A stretch of DNA of 47,970 bases. It comes from Phaeoceros laevis. Lineage: Eukaryota; Anthocerotophyta; Anthocerotopsida; Notothyladales. Below, piece after piece: positions 34,340 to 44,586 of this stretch. The first letter of the stretch is position 1. Each line of letters opens with the position of its first letter. A program made the position numbers and the translations under genes. Where the stretch lies: contig JBNGIQ010009481.1 in the NCBI GenBank assembly GCA_049999765.1, positions 473,861 to 521,830 on the forward strand. Reading direction: 5' to 3'. The notes below the pieces were generated by a model. That model saw nothing but the letters and a program-made list of their open reading frames with translations. It did no database searches and was not told the DNA's origin.

Positions 34340-36075
34340 CATGAGGTGTAGAAAGAGCCTGAGAGTGAAAATGTGGGCACGCCATGGACCAAGCGTTGAC
34401 GATGAACCTTCATGTTGCTGATGAAATATGGGGAAGTGTGCGAGTATGCAGGCATGGGCATGAGCATATGCAGGTGCGTGTGTAGGCATGTGCACAAAAT
34501 GTGCATGAGGCTGAAACCAGGTGTTTGTGTGCAAGGGCGCAAAATGGTGCAAAGTGCAAAAATGGGAGAGAGAAAACGTGATGAAAGCGAGAATGGCGTA
34601 CCTTGGTCAGCTCCATCCAATCTGAAGCCCCCAACCGTGTATGCAATGTGCACCTGGGGACAGAGCCCACACTCAGCATACCCAATTATCATGGCAGTCC
34701 ATGCTGCTGCATCCCTTGTGGAATGTCTGTCGAACAGTTATATTCGTGTGCATCATCCATTTGTCCATTATTATTTGCATGCATGTTCACGAAGCAACTG
34801 CCTAGAGCTATGTCACATTCATGAAGTTGTCGATATAGAAACCCTGGAAGCAGCTGCCTGCCCATCTGTAAGGCACCAACACTTGCACAAGCATTCAGGA
34901 GGCAGACATACATAGCACGGTTTGCTAGAATCAGGCTACCTGCTCCATACTTGCATACAACGCAACTGCCTGGGGATCAAGCCTGCTCACCATGGATAGC
35001 CATTTATAATGGCAGGCGATGTTACTGCATCCCATCTGAACATACAGTCCACCATTTTGCGTGCATCTTCCAGCTGGCCACATTTGCATACATATTTACG
35101 AGGCAAGCTCCCAGTACATCACCTACGAAAACTCCACTTTTCACAATCCCTGGATGCAGCTGTCTGCCCTGCTGCACAGCACCAGCACTTGCAGCAACTT
35201 TCAGGAGGCAAGCATACATAGCACTGTTCGCCCTATGAGATTCAGTGCTCACCAAGAACATTTTGGACAACCGGCTGAAATCCGGTTACCCCCTACCGTT
35301 TTTTCCCTCTCAACCGGTTTTATTAGTACTGTAAACACTAATTTATCCGGTCCCGATGGCCATGAAGGGCATGAACCGGTACGTCGCCGGTTCAAACCGG
35401 CCACTTACGTTGTTTACCCGGCCGCTCCTGGTGAGCCCTGATGAGATCTCGTGAAAGAAGATTTGATCCATAAACCGCAGGGGGCTATGTAAATGGAACT
35501 GAGCTATCCACGCTGGGCAGTGTTACAGTATACACACCTTCCTGCTGTATACTTGCAAGCATACAATGTGTGAGAGCCTGGGAAACCGAGCCCCTGCTCA
35601 GCATACCCATTTATCATGGCATTCCATATTTCCACATTGCAGGAAGTGTGGCACACTGCGGCCAGTACTTGCACAGTTTCCGGGAGTCCATGTTACCTCA
35701 TCAGTTGTGGACAGACTGTCAAACACTTCTCCCAAGTGTTTGAAGCTGCTAGACGAGTGTCGCACACTGCAGCAGTAGACGGGAGAGGCACTGTCTCCAT
35801 ATGCCCTGCAAAAACTGTGGAAACTGCAGAGAAGAGGATGCCCCCGCCATGCCCCAGCAGGCAACGGTTGCACAAGCTTTCAGGCGACAAGTATAGATAA
35901 CACTGTTTGCTAAAAACAGGCCTCTGTGCTCCATCCTTGCATACAATGTGAGCGCTTGGGGACGGAGTCCACGCTTATTGTACCCAGTTATCATGGCAGC
36001 ACATGTTACCGCAGCCGTTGTTAACATTTTGTGTGCATCTTCCAATTGAATTCCAATCTTCCCCTCCCTCACTCG
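34340..36075 (-). pseudogene. Degenerate PPR gene (minus strand)
   Basis: PPR fragments in several frames follow each other on the minus strand. At 36040-35800: LEDAHKMLTTAAVTCAAMIT, then GYNKRGLRPQALTLYARMEH and VIYTCRLKACATV. At 35240-35060: AMYACLLKVAASAGAVQQGR, QLHPGIVKSGVF, GACLVNMYANV. At 34920-34640: YVCLLNACASVGALQMGRQL, SCFVNMHANN, then MIIGYAECGLCPQVH. The order (..DA..m / AMI.GY....P.AL..Y..M / T..CLLKACAS.GAL..GRQLH / G..LVNMYA) is that of PLS-class PPR proteins, which bind organellar RNA. Frames change repeatedly and stops intervene, so the gene is dead. An unrelated CCGG-rich stretch (35268-35425) interrupts it. Confidence 0.75.
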
Positions 36076-37239
36076 TGCAGCACTAGAGTCCAGATGAAGG
36101 GTGCATCCTTTTCAGTTCCTGAAACCAGCCCTGTTAGAGCTCTAGCCTCTGAGCATGACCGCCAGGCCGAGCTGTAGACGCTCAGCACCAGAGCACTAGT
36201 CGCACAGCACCGCCACCATACCTTGGAACCGCAGAGCTCCACACTAGCCCTTGGCATCTGTGCATTGCCGCTCATCAATACCGCCGCCCAGCAACACCGC
36301 CGCCATGGCTGCTGAGCCACCACAGATAATCCACCACTGCCCCCAGGAAGACTGTCGCGGGCCACGGCGATGGCAGACAGGCAGGGTCAGAGATGTAGCG
36401 CGGGATGAGCCTTGTAGTCCATGCTCGGAGTTGCAGCGCCATGCCTTAAGCTAGTAGTGGCAGACGGAGCCTCCATGCCCGGCAAGCCATCACACCCCGC
36501 AGACCCCATGCCCCGTAGGCCATGCCAGAACCTCGTCGGCCACGCCAATCCACGCCAAATCCTCGCACGGGTGCCATGCCCGGCTGGCCGCCACCGCCAG
36601 GGAATGCCAAGCGGGCCGCCACCGGGCCACCGCCATCAGGTGAGAATTGCCCCCGTAGGCCGCAGCCGGGCAGACCTACCCCACATGCTGCCAGGCCCAG
36701 TAGGGCCTGAGCAGGCCGTCATGTCCCAACAGGACCTCAGCAGGCCGCCATAGCGCACCCTGAGAGAGGGATCCCGCCACTCCTCCCGCAGCCCTGCCGC
36801 CACTCCGCCGCAGGCCTGCGCCGACAAGGTCGCCATGCCCGCAGCCCTCACTGTCGCCATGCCCGCAACACGCAGGAGGAGGGAAGCGTTCTCACTAAGA
36901 AGAAGGATGTGCCTCAGGTAGACGCTGTGTTGCAATGCGTGGGCTTTGCAATGCTGTCCAGCCATGACATGTTGCCTGGATACCTGCCCTTGACAACCAC
37001 GCCTGGGAGGACGATCTGCCCCTGGGATGTTAGGAGCTGGCATATATAAGCATCTGATTTTGTGAGTGATTAGTAGACTCGGCCACTCGAGCAGGTTCCC
37101 TCACGAGCTCGAGCTTGGTGTTCTTGGTTGCAGTCCGGATGAAGCTTTAAATAGATATACTCAAATCCATTCTCATTCATCCATATCCTCATTGGTTGTC
37201 ATTCATCCTCATTCATCTCCATTCATTCTCATTCATTCA
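36076..37239. other. GC-rich then AT-rich gene-free stretch
   Basis: From 36.1 to 37.0 kb the DNA is GC-rich and low-complexity (CCATGCC/CCGCCA-rich), opening long frames on both strands with Pro/Arg-rich or Ala-rich translations and no domain; these are composition artefacts. From 37150 a CATTCAT-type microsatellite runs to 37240. Confidence 0.45.
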
Positions 37240-37277
37240 TTGTAGGGCCCTACAAACTTCATTGTAGTGCACTACAA
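37240..37277. repeat. Two adjacent 16-bp perfect palindromes
   Basis: TTGTAGGGCCCTACAA at 37240-37255 and TTGTAGTGCACTACAA at 37262-37277 are each perfectly self-complementary and share TTGTAG/CTACAA arms. A third half-copy (TTGTAGGGTGAAAA) follows near 37290. They stand about 320 bases beyond the 3' end of the chitinase-like gene. A binding-site pair or remnants of a small element are both possible. Confidence 0.7.
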
Positions 37278-37600
37278 ACTTGTGGATCATTGTAGGGTGA
37301 AAAGTGAGGCTGAAAATTAGACTCTCTTCCAATTTAAGAGAGTATATAAAAATAGCATTGGGAAACTAGTGTGAAACAAAAATATAATAGTATGCCACAT
37401 CTCCAATATATTGATGATGGAGCCAAATTACTAACTGGGCACGTATTGCAAGACCAAATGAGCTTTGACTACGTTCAAAGAAGAACTAATCTGTCCCTTG
37501 AGTTATTGCTATTATGTTGTTCAACAACGCAGCCACATATTAGTCTTATACATAACCCTTATTAGTCTTAGACATATTAGTCTTATGCATAACAACATTG

Positions 37601-38817
37601 TTATGTATAAGGCACTTGGTGTTCACAATCGATGTTATCGCCAGGATCTACCTGCAAAATGTCACACATACGGTGGTAGAAGCTAATTCTATCCTGAGCT
37701 TGGGCAGTTGAGGTGCCTCGGCCACATTCCTCCAGGCCATTGATAATGTTTATAGTGAGTCCAAAGCCAGACGCTCGATTGGCCTCGTAGTCTTCAGAGG
37801 AGGCTTGCCACTTGCCGGTGTGTATGTCGTGCAAGCATGGTCTGGGAGCGTTCTTCCAATACCACAACCACAATGCTGTCTTGAAGCTTATGACGGGGTC
37901 ATACTCCACCAGTTCTGGTTGATTGATGCCATCGAACCCTAGGTCATTGCCTACCATTCCATACCGATAGTTCCTGCATGCAAGCACCCAAATCCGCAAA
38001 ATAAGTCAATTTCTTCGAATGGAAGGGATGCATTCATTTTTCCAATAAAATACGAGCATTGGACTTGCAAGTCAAATGCTATTGATCTTTGCAAGGACGT
38101 GTGTGGCTGGTAAACGCGAGAAGAAGAAAGCCCAGGAGGACACCATTTGAGCTGAAAGGGGCCTCGGCCACAATAGTTATGGCCTTCGGCACACTCGAAG
38201 CCTTGGTAATCGCCACAACACTGTCCGCACGGTGTCTCCTCCTTGAAGCATAGCCCCCATGCGTGCGGCCCATCGGGGGACACGCTCAACCCACCTGCCA
38301 TGGATTCACATGAATTTACAAGCATGATTAGCAAATGTACAATTGGGGGCGAAAAGATGAACCGGACTGAGTGTAGAGATTTGGAAGTAATGTATGCATG
38401 CAAATGGCCAGTACCTCGCGTTTGGTAGGCGATGTGTGCAAAAAACGAAGCAATCTCTCGACGTTGTTGGTCGTTATCGCCTGTGGTGCCGAAGTCCGGG
38501 TACAGTTCCACAGCGGCGACGAAGGGATCATACTCGTAAAAATAGGCACTGGGACATTGCGGGTCATTGCGGTGAGGGAAGGCGAGCTCCCAGACATCTC
38601 TCGACACCCACCGGCTGGCTGCCGACGTCGTCGCTGGCTGTGGATAGCTGGGATCAAGGTATGGCGTAGACTGTTGGCCACCACCATCGTCCTCGTCCTC
38701 TTGGGCGTGGGCCACGGAGGCAATGCTCGTGTTGTACAAACATAACCAGAGTATGGCTCCTAGAAGCACCAGGCACTGGGTCGCCCAGCACTTATGTCGG
38801 GCGTAGCTAGCTCCCAT
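37601..38817 (-). CDS. GH19 chitinase-like protein, catalytic acid replaced
   Basis: Three exons fit in phase: 38817-38415, 38294-38144, 37973-37601 (927 nt, 308 aa). The N-terminus is a secretion signal (CLVLLGAILWLCLYNTSIAS), then an acidic linker; there is no chitin-binding hevein domain. The GH19 domain is clear: REIASFFAHIAYQTRGG, PDGPHAWGLCFKEE, NYCGRGPFQLKWNYRYG, LGFDGINQPELVEYDPVISF, SGFGLTINIINGLEECGRG and DRISFYHRMCDIL..DNIDC. In active GH19 enzymes the first motif reads HETGG and its Glu is the general acid; here Gln132 stands there. The second catalytic Glu is present as Glu154, exactly 22 residues later as in barley chitinase (67 and 89). The protein is therefore probably a secreted, non-hydrolytic chitin- or wall-glycan-binding chitinase-like protein. 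A broken copy lies at 44587-45259. Confidence 0.9.
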
Positions 38818-38932
38818 GTTGACTAGACTGTGCTGCTAGGCTTGGCATGTATATGTGAACTTGAAAGACTAAGTGCTTCTAGGCTTGCATGTATCTGTGA
38901 ACCTTGAAAATTCTCTAGAGATCGGCCTCCTT

Positions 38933-39264
38933 AAAAAGGCCTGCCCATACCTACCTACTCTCTATCAAAATCAAAAGAAGAGGTAGGTGGGCCAAGATGG
39001 CATGCCACCTACCTACCATTTCTTTTATGTGGGGTAGGATACACTGGAAACTTTAGGCTAGCTGGCAGGGGCTGTTAGGGTCCCTGACAGTTAGGGGGAT
39101 CGCTGCACTTCGTTTTGAAGTGTTGTAAATTGTTGTTTTAATAGAAAAAGCGCCGCCATCACCACAAAAAAATAAAAAGGCCTGCCCATACCTACCTACT
39201 CTCTATCAAAATCAAAAAAGAGGTAGGTGGGCCAAGATGGCATGCCACCTACCTACCTTTTCTT
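38933..39264. repeat. Retro-insertion flanked by 90-bp direct repeats
   Basis: A segment of about 90 bases (AAAAAGGCCTGCCCATACCT to GCCACCTACCTACC) occurs at 38933-39025 and again at 39174-39264, nearly identical. Between them lie about 150 bases ending in an A-rich tail (CATCACCACAAAAAAATAAA) and preceded by TTGTAAATTGTTGTTTTAAT. This looks like the 3' end of a LINE or SINE-type element inserted with an unusually long target duplication. Each flank contains an inverted repeat, AGGTAGGTGG with CCACCTACCT. A third, diverged copy of the flank is upstream of the chitinase pseudogene (45327-45415), so the flank is part of the duplicated chitinase promoter region. Confidence 0.65.
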
Positions 39265-39499
39265 TCCAAAGAAAACGATCTTGGCCACGATCTTGGCCGT
39301 GAGCGGGCCGCGACCAAAGTTAAATCACACATCCAGCCCTTCCAGTGCTGCATCACCAACAAGCGCCCACACCAACCCTTCTTGCTTCACGCCAGCCAGC
39401 CCATACGGTTCAGGGAGTCTTCTGCTTGCTCGACACCAGCCAGCCCATGCCGTTCAGGGAGTACTGCAGCAAGGCCCATGACCTCATCACTGCGGGAGA

Positions 39500-40586
39500 G
39501 TTGCTGTCCATTTTGGTCGTTGCTTTAGCGAAATGCGGAGGTCTGGAAGATGCGCGAAGGGTACTTCAGAGGTTGCCATACAGGACTGTCTCAGCGCCAA
39601 GAGGCGCTGGTTGTGTATGGACAAATGGAGGAGGGGGGCCTCATTTTGGCTGACCATGTTGCTTTTGCTTGCCTTCTGCAGGCGTGTGCAAGCATTGGTG
39701 CCATACAGAAGGGCAGGGAGCTTCACTCACTGATTGTCAGAAGGGGACTGCTGGATAACGTAGTGGTGGGCAACTGCCTGGTGGACATGTATGCAAAATG
39801 TGGTGAACTGACAGATGCGCGCCAGGTTTTTGACAGCATGGCCACGAAGGATGTGGTGGCATGGAATGCCCTGATAGCTGGGTATGCACAGCAAGGACTC
39901 GGCCAAGAGGCGCTTGTTGTGTATGGACATATGGAGGAGGCGGGCGTTATTTTGGCTGACCATGTTACTTTTGCTTGCCTTCTGAGGGCGTGTGCAAGCA
40001 CTGGTGCCATACAGAAGGGCAGGGATCTGCACTCACAGATTGTTAAAAGAGGTCTGCTGGATGATGTAGTGGTGGGCACCTGCCTGGTGGANNNNNNNNN
40101 NNNNNNNNNNNNNNNNNNNNNNNNNNNNNNNNNNNNNNNNNNNNNNNNNNNNNNNNNNNNNNNNNNNNNNNNNNNNNNNNNNNNNNNNNNNGCCAAGAGG
40201 CGCTTGTTGTGTATGGACAAATGGAGGAGGCGGGCCTCATTTTGGCTGACGATGTTACTTTTGCTTGCCTTCTGAAGGCGTGTGCAAACACTGGTGCCTT
40301 GCAGAAGGGCAGGCAGCTTCACTCACAGATTGTCAAAAGAGGACTGCTGGATAACGTAGTGGTGGGCAACTGCCTGGTGGACATGTGTGCAAAATGTGGT
40401 GAACTGAAAGATGCGCGCCAGGTTTTTGACAGCATGGCCACAAACGATGTGGTGACATGGAATGCCCTGATAGCTGGGGATGCACAGCAAGGACTCGGCC
40501 AAGAGGTGCTTGTTGTGTATGGACAAATGGACGAGGCGGGCCTCATTTTGGCTGACCATGTTACTTTTGCTTGCCTTCGGTCATAA
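39500..40586 (+). pseudogene. PPR gene remnant with near-identical 303-bp repeats
   Basis: The frame contains tandem units of about 101 residues: QEALVVYGQMEE, HVTFACLLKACASTGA, LQKGRQLHSQIVKRGLLDN, VVVGNCLVDMYAKCGEL, DARQVFDSMATKDVV, WNALIAGYAQQGLG. Units start near 39600, 39900 and 40195, with a partial one at 40500 that ends in an early stop (TFACLRS). Upstream, another frame reads LLSILVVALAKCGGLEDARR and meets the first unit out of frame at about 39575-39600, where part of a repeat is deleted. There is no organelle-targeting N-terminus and no E or DYW domain. A 100-N gap cuts the second unit. PLS-type PPR proteins bind organellar RNA; this copy looks non-functional or is badly assembled. 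Confidence 0.8.
40092..40191. other. Assembly gap (100 N) within the PPR repeats
   Basis: Exactly 100 N. The flanking 303-base PPR units are almost identical, so units may be collapsed or lost here and the apparent frame change across the gap means nothing. Confidence 0.95.
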
Positions 40587-40589
40587 TTC

Positions 40590-41929
40590 ATGTGCAGGAC
40601 ATTCAAGATTCGGTCATAAGTAATGCGGGCACCTGCTGCCAGATTCCACATCCTTCCGCTCTTGCACAAGGTTACAGGGCAGCGACAAAGATCCAACCAT
40701 TGGGTCCCAAACTTGAGCTGCGCATCTCATTGTACAGCTGAATGGTCTGACTAGATTTCCCATGTGTAGCCTGTGCAGAGATCGTGGAAAACGACAAGTG
40801 GACTGATGGTTTGGCCACCCTTGAGAACACCTGTACTGCTTGTAACACACAAAAGATGGTTGCCTAAAAAAGCATTCTATTCGTACCCAAGCTTGGCAGC
40901 GATCATCAAGTCGACGCCCCAACACCAGGTTTTTTTCAGCCCCGCACCTCGGAATGACTCTGTACAGGAGAGAGGTGCTTAGCTGCCCAGTCTCACGAAG
41001 TTGTTCGATTACAGCCCGAGACTTTTCGTACCCTTGGCACTCTGGCACCGTTGAGGGGTGCCCAGCATTATGATGTGCACAACAAGGGGTTGGATGTAGG
41101 CTGAGCAGACCGTCAGCGGAAGCGGCAGTAGAACATGCTGTCCGGGAAGTCCCTACACATCCGCAGGTCTTTCGTTACCAGCAGGGGGTGTGCCATCGGG
41201 AGTTTTCAAGAGACCAAACGCCAAAGCTAGCTTCTGAGCATGCCCATAGAGTTGATCTGGACATCTGTCTGCCGGCCTGGCAGACAGGTGGCGGGGCGAG
41301 GGGCGGAGGGCATTTTGGAACAAGCACGCACAAGGATGTCGCTTTGTTCGTGGTTGTAGAGACTCTCTCTTCTACCACTGTAGCTAGTTCGCACCTTGTT
41401 TGCTGGCGCAGGGCCAACACTCTCATTCGAATCTGCTCGCTCGGGCTAAACAGCTTGGTGAGGAATTCTAAGTGGAGCACAAATTGCACAATGCTTCACT
41501 GGCAGTCATGAATGCTGTGGGAATCTGCGGGTTGCAGCTGCACCGTTTTGAGGAGACTATCTCCATTCCTTTCTTCACAGACACATGGCGCCCTAACATT
41601 TTCTACAACCTAAAAGTCAACAGCTCCATCGGGCTTCACACTCTGCGTCGTCGGTTGGCCTCCAGCTGTCCAGCACTATCGTCCTCCTATTTAGACTAGA
41701 CTCCCTTCAAATGTTTTGAAGCAATTGAGAGCGTTCTTCCTGTAGCACATGTAGTGGCTCATTGCTGGACAAGATCCGTGCTTCCAGTGATACCTCTAGA
41801 CGCTGGCTTGACGTTTGCCTTCGTTATGTGCAAAAAGGTGATGTCTGGAAATTCTTTTGTGTAGATGGAAAAGGCACAGGCTAAGCTAGGGAGTTTGAAA
41901 GGCATGGCCTGATGCATAATAACTCAATA
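40590..41929. other. Gene-free stretch
   Basis: Frames on both strands up to 144 codons occur (for example minus-strand YEKSRAVIEQLRETGQL near 41000) but none shows a domain or a paired frame, and I make no gene call. The segment at 41765-41905 resembles 46385-46490. Confidence 0.35.
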
Positions 41930-42190
41930 GTAGTGAAGACGGCCCTTAAAAAGTTTCTACAAGACACTAAAGCTGGCTAACCCAATAAGCATAGGGGTCC
42001 TTACGGACTTCGCTTTGCACCCGCCTTCAAGGGCCTTTCATTCATCAAATCTCGAAAATAGATTTTTTATCCTACATGGCATCGATGTGGCATATCTTTA
42101 AGCTCCTAACCTTAAACACGGCCAAATCTAAAATCTGAAAAAACACAATAGTTAGGACAAAGCAAGTCGTTTTGTTCACTGCGGATAACA
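41930..42190 (+). repeat. Dispersed repeat, copy 1
   Basis: Shared with 47275-47545 in direct orientation: AAGACA(C/T)TAAA, GGGTCCTTA, TTCGCTTTGCA, TTTCATTCATCAAATCTC, GTGGCA.ATCTT and CACAATAGTTAGG. Similarity is moderate with many small changes. No coding content. Confidence 0.7.
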
Positions 42191-42895
42191 ATTTTACCCT
42201 TGTAATCCTACTACTTATTTCATCTTATTTAACTTTTCTATTGCAAATTTTTTGACTTCGTTCCTCCCTGTCGACACTCTGTATATATCTGCTTTCATTA
42301 GGAGCAAAACACAAGTGGACAGGGCGGCGCTGTAGCAACAAACATCCTTCACTCAGTGAGAAGCTCAAGGGAGGTGGTGAGCATGGGTGCACTTCAACAA
42401 CAATGCTAGCAAAGTTGGGAGAGAGGGAGGGGGTTACTCTTGGTGAACGAAAAAGTACCATGGCCATGGTACTTGCAAAGGGGGCCACTTCCAATAACAT
42501 TTGCAGATCATGACCATAATTATGCCAATGGCATGGTTCTCAATCGTGTCTCTGAATGGGCAATAGAGCTTCACCTGTCAGCTCACAAGTCTGCCCTCTC
42601 GGAGGCATGGACTTGACAAAGCATCTACCTCCGTTCACCAAAAAACATCACCCTCAAGTGAATTTCAAGGTAGACATGGAAACCCCACTTATCACTATGG
42701 TCGTGGGGCTACTGTAGTTGTACTTAGTAGTAGAAAGGTCATGCTAGTCGACTCCACATGGGAATCGAGCACGCCGACACACCGGTGGCGCACTAGGTGG
42801 ATTGGTGGTCTTCACCTTGCAAAATTGTTAATGTTGACTATAACCAAGGGTATGGTAGGGTTTAGGGTTGCATATTGAGGTAATCATAGGGCAAA
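42191..42895. other. Gene-free stretch
   Basis: No domain-bearing frame, RNA gene or terminal repeat was recognised. Confidence 0.35.
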
Positions 42896-42972
42896 TACTA
42901 AAAGCTGTTACTAAAAGCTCTTACTAAAAGCTGTTACTAAAAGCGGTTACTAAAAGCTCTTACTAAAAGGTG
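42896..42972. repeat. 13-bp tandem repeat TTACTAAAAGCTG
   Basis: About six copies of TTACTAAAAGCTG/CTCT stand in tandem and end at the left target-site duplication of the adjoining MITE. Confidence 0.85.
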
Positions 42973-42975
42973 TTA

Positions 42976-43333
42976 GGGCCGCTTTCCATGTGGGGTTACG
43001 GTTTCAGTTTTTACTAAAAATGGGTGCGAGCGAAACCTCCGCCGGCGAAGATCTGCTTTTCGTTAACCCCCCCCCCCTTTCCGCTTAAGCCGGGGGGTTT
43101 TCTGACAGCCATGGGCTGCCCCCGGTCCCGGCCATCAGACTTGCCCGCCCCGGGTCTTTGTGCTCTCGCGCCAACAAGACATTTCGCGCCATCACTGGTG
43201 ACTTTCAAGTCAAGCCGGTGGTGGCCACACGTTTTACGGGCCACGTCATCGAAACCCCATCCCCTAAACTGTACATGGAAAGTCAGGGGTCCTACAGGTG
43301 GGGGAAACCGAAACCCCACATGGAAAGCGGCCC
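42976..43333. mobile_element. Tourist/PIF-Harbinger-like MITE
   Basis: Terminal inverted repeats of 30 bases (42976-43005 and 43304-43333) match at 29 of 30 positions; they begin GGGCCGCTTTCCATGTGGGG. The element is 358 bases long and flanked by TTA at 42973-42975 and 43334-43336, a 3-base target duplication. TTA/TAA duplications with GGG/GGC-starting ends are the mark of PIF/Harbinger (Tourist) elements. The interior has C- and G-runs and no transposase, so it is non-autonomous. Open frames across it are shadows of its composition. Confidence 0.85.
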
Positions 43334-43490
43334 TTACTTTCGTGCGGTTGGCTTCCCGGGACATCGACCCCATAACAGCCCTTAGTTGGGTCCGTTATAT
43401 TTTATATTTTTTTTACTATATTCTATACCTTCTTTTTTTCATAGTTGTGAGCTTAAAAGTATGGCCTTCCTTTTATGGTTGGATAGGGGT

Positions 43491-43936
43491 TAGTTGCCGA
43501 AGCGTAAAATACGGAAGCAAGAATGTTACGTACGTGACTTCAAATTGACGCTTCATTGAAAAATGACGGTTCGGAATCGTTATATATATGGTGTATTTGC
43601 AAGTATTTATATCACCGTATACGTTCTTATCTATACATACTTAGTTACCTACTTAACTACATCACTTACATTTTGAGCATCGCACATGAGTGGGCGATGG
43701 CGGGATGGCGGGCTTGGGCACTAGGCGATGGCGGAATGGCCGGATGGCGGGCTTGGGTATAAGACGCGGGCGGAGCGATGGCGGGTTTGGGCCCTGGACG
43801 AACGTGCATTTGAGTTTGGCAGCGGGCGCGACAACAACGGGACGAAAGGGAAATCGTAACTAACTTGTGCTAATTCGAAATCATACCGTATAAATACAAT
43901 ATTTTGATTTTTTTTCCCACCTTTTATAATGAAAGT
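43491..43936 (-). repeat. Dispersed repeat family, copy 2 (inverted)
   Basis: Reverse complement of the repeat at 33049-33569, starting TAGTTGCCGAAGCGTAAAAT and ending TTTTATAATGAAAGT. The GC-rich core here has GGCGATGGCGGGATGGCGGG units. Copies differ by many substitutions and by the number of core units, so insertion was not recent. Confidence 0.8.
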
Positions 43937-44586
43937 TACGTTACGATTCTTATTTACTACACGGTAACTTACCTATGAATCGGCGATTCATTTCAATAAA
44001 TCACCAATTCCTGCAACTAGGGGATAGGGTTCATGGCTTTATCGAATAGTATTAAAAGATAATAAATCCAAAGAGATAGCACGTCTCCTAAGGGAAAAAT
44101 TGTTGATAAGGTTTAGAACTTATTCTACTGCGGGATGGTTTATCTCCATCATTTTCAAAGGCACAAGCAAATTCCTAGATTTGTGATGGTAGTAGTAGCA
44201 GTAAGGAGCCGCACTATACTGATTCCACGTGGGGATGGAATAGTACAATGCCCATAGCCGATGCCCCCTCTATGGGACCGTGTAAACCTCCTTCAATAGC
44301 TTCGCACACACACACACAATAGAGTTACTGAGTTATTTTAAACCTCATAAGTTTCAAACTTGTTTTGGACGTTCTGAGAAATGGGGAGGAGTGCTGCCTA
44401 GTCATGAAATCATGTCTAGAATAAAGTCATGGTTCAATGGGGAATGCTACCATAAAACAAAATATAAAAGGTAGGACTCAAGCTAAGAGGTGAGTAAACT
44501 GAGTGGTATCATACTAACTTACTAATTAATATAATACTTGGAAGGATTTCTGTAACACTAGAGAAGAAGAAAGCCCAGATGGACAC
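43937..44586. other. Gene-free stretch
   Basis: AT-rich, with a short CA tract near 44310. Homology to the chitinase-like gene begins only near 44565. The third chitinase exon was sought here and not found. Confidence 0.4.

Noticed and set aside
34109-34552. 147-codon minus-strand frame
   Set aside because: Mostly His/Ala/Thr-rich low-complexity translation of a GCATG/TGTG-rich stretch; its C-terminal part is a dispersed repeat.
36420-37043. Long frames on both strands in GC-rich DNA
   Set aside because: The translations are low-complexity (Pro/Arg/Ala) in every frame, as expected from CCGCCATGCC-type sequence; no domain or splice pattern.
43014-43548. Frames up to 174 codons on both strands
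   Set aside because: They lie across the MITE and its poly-C interior and have no domain; composition effect.
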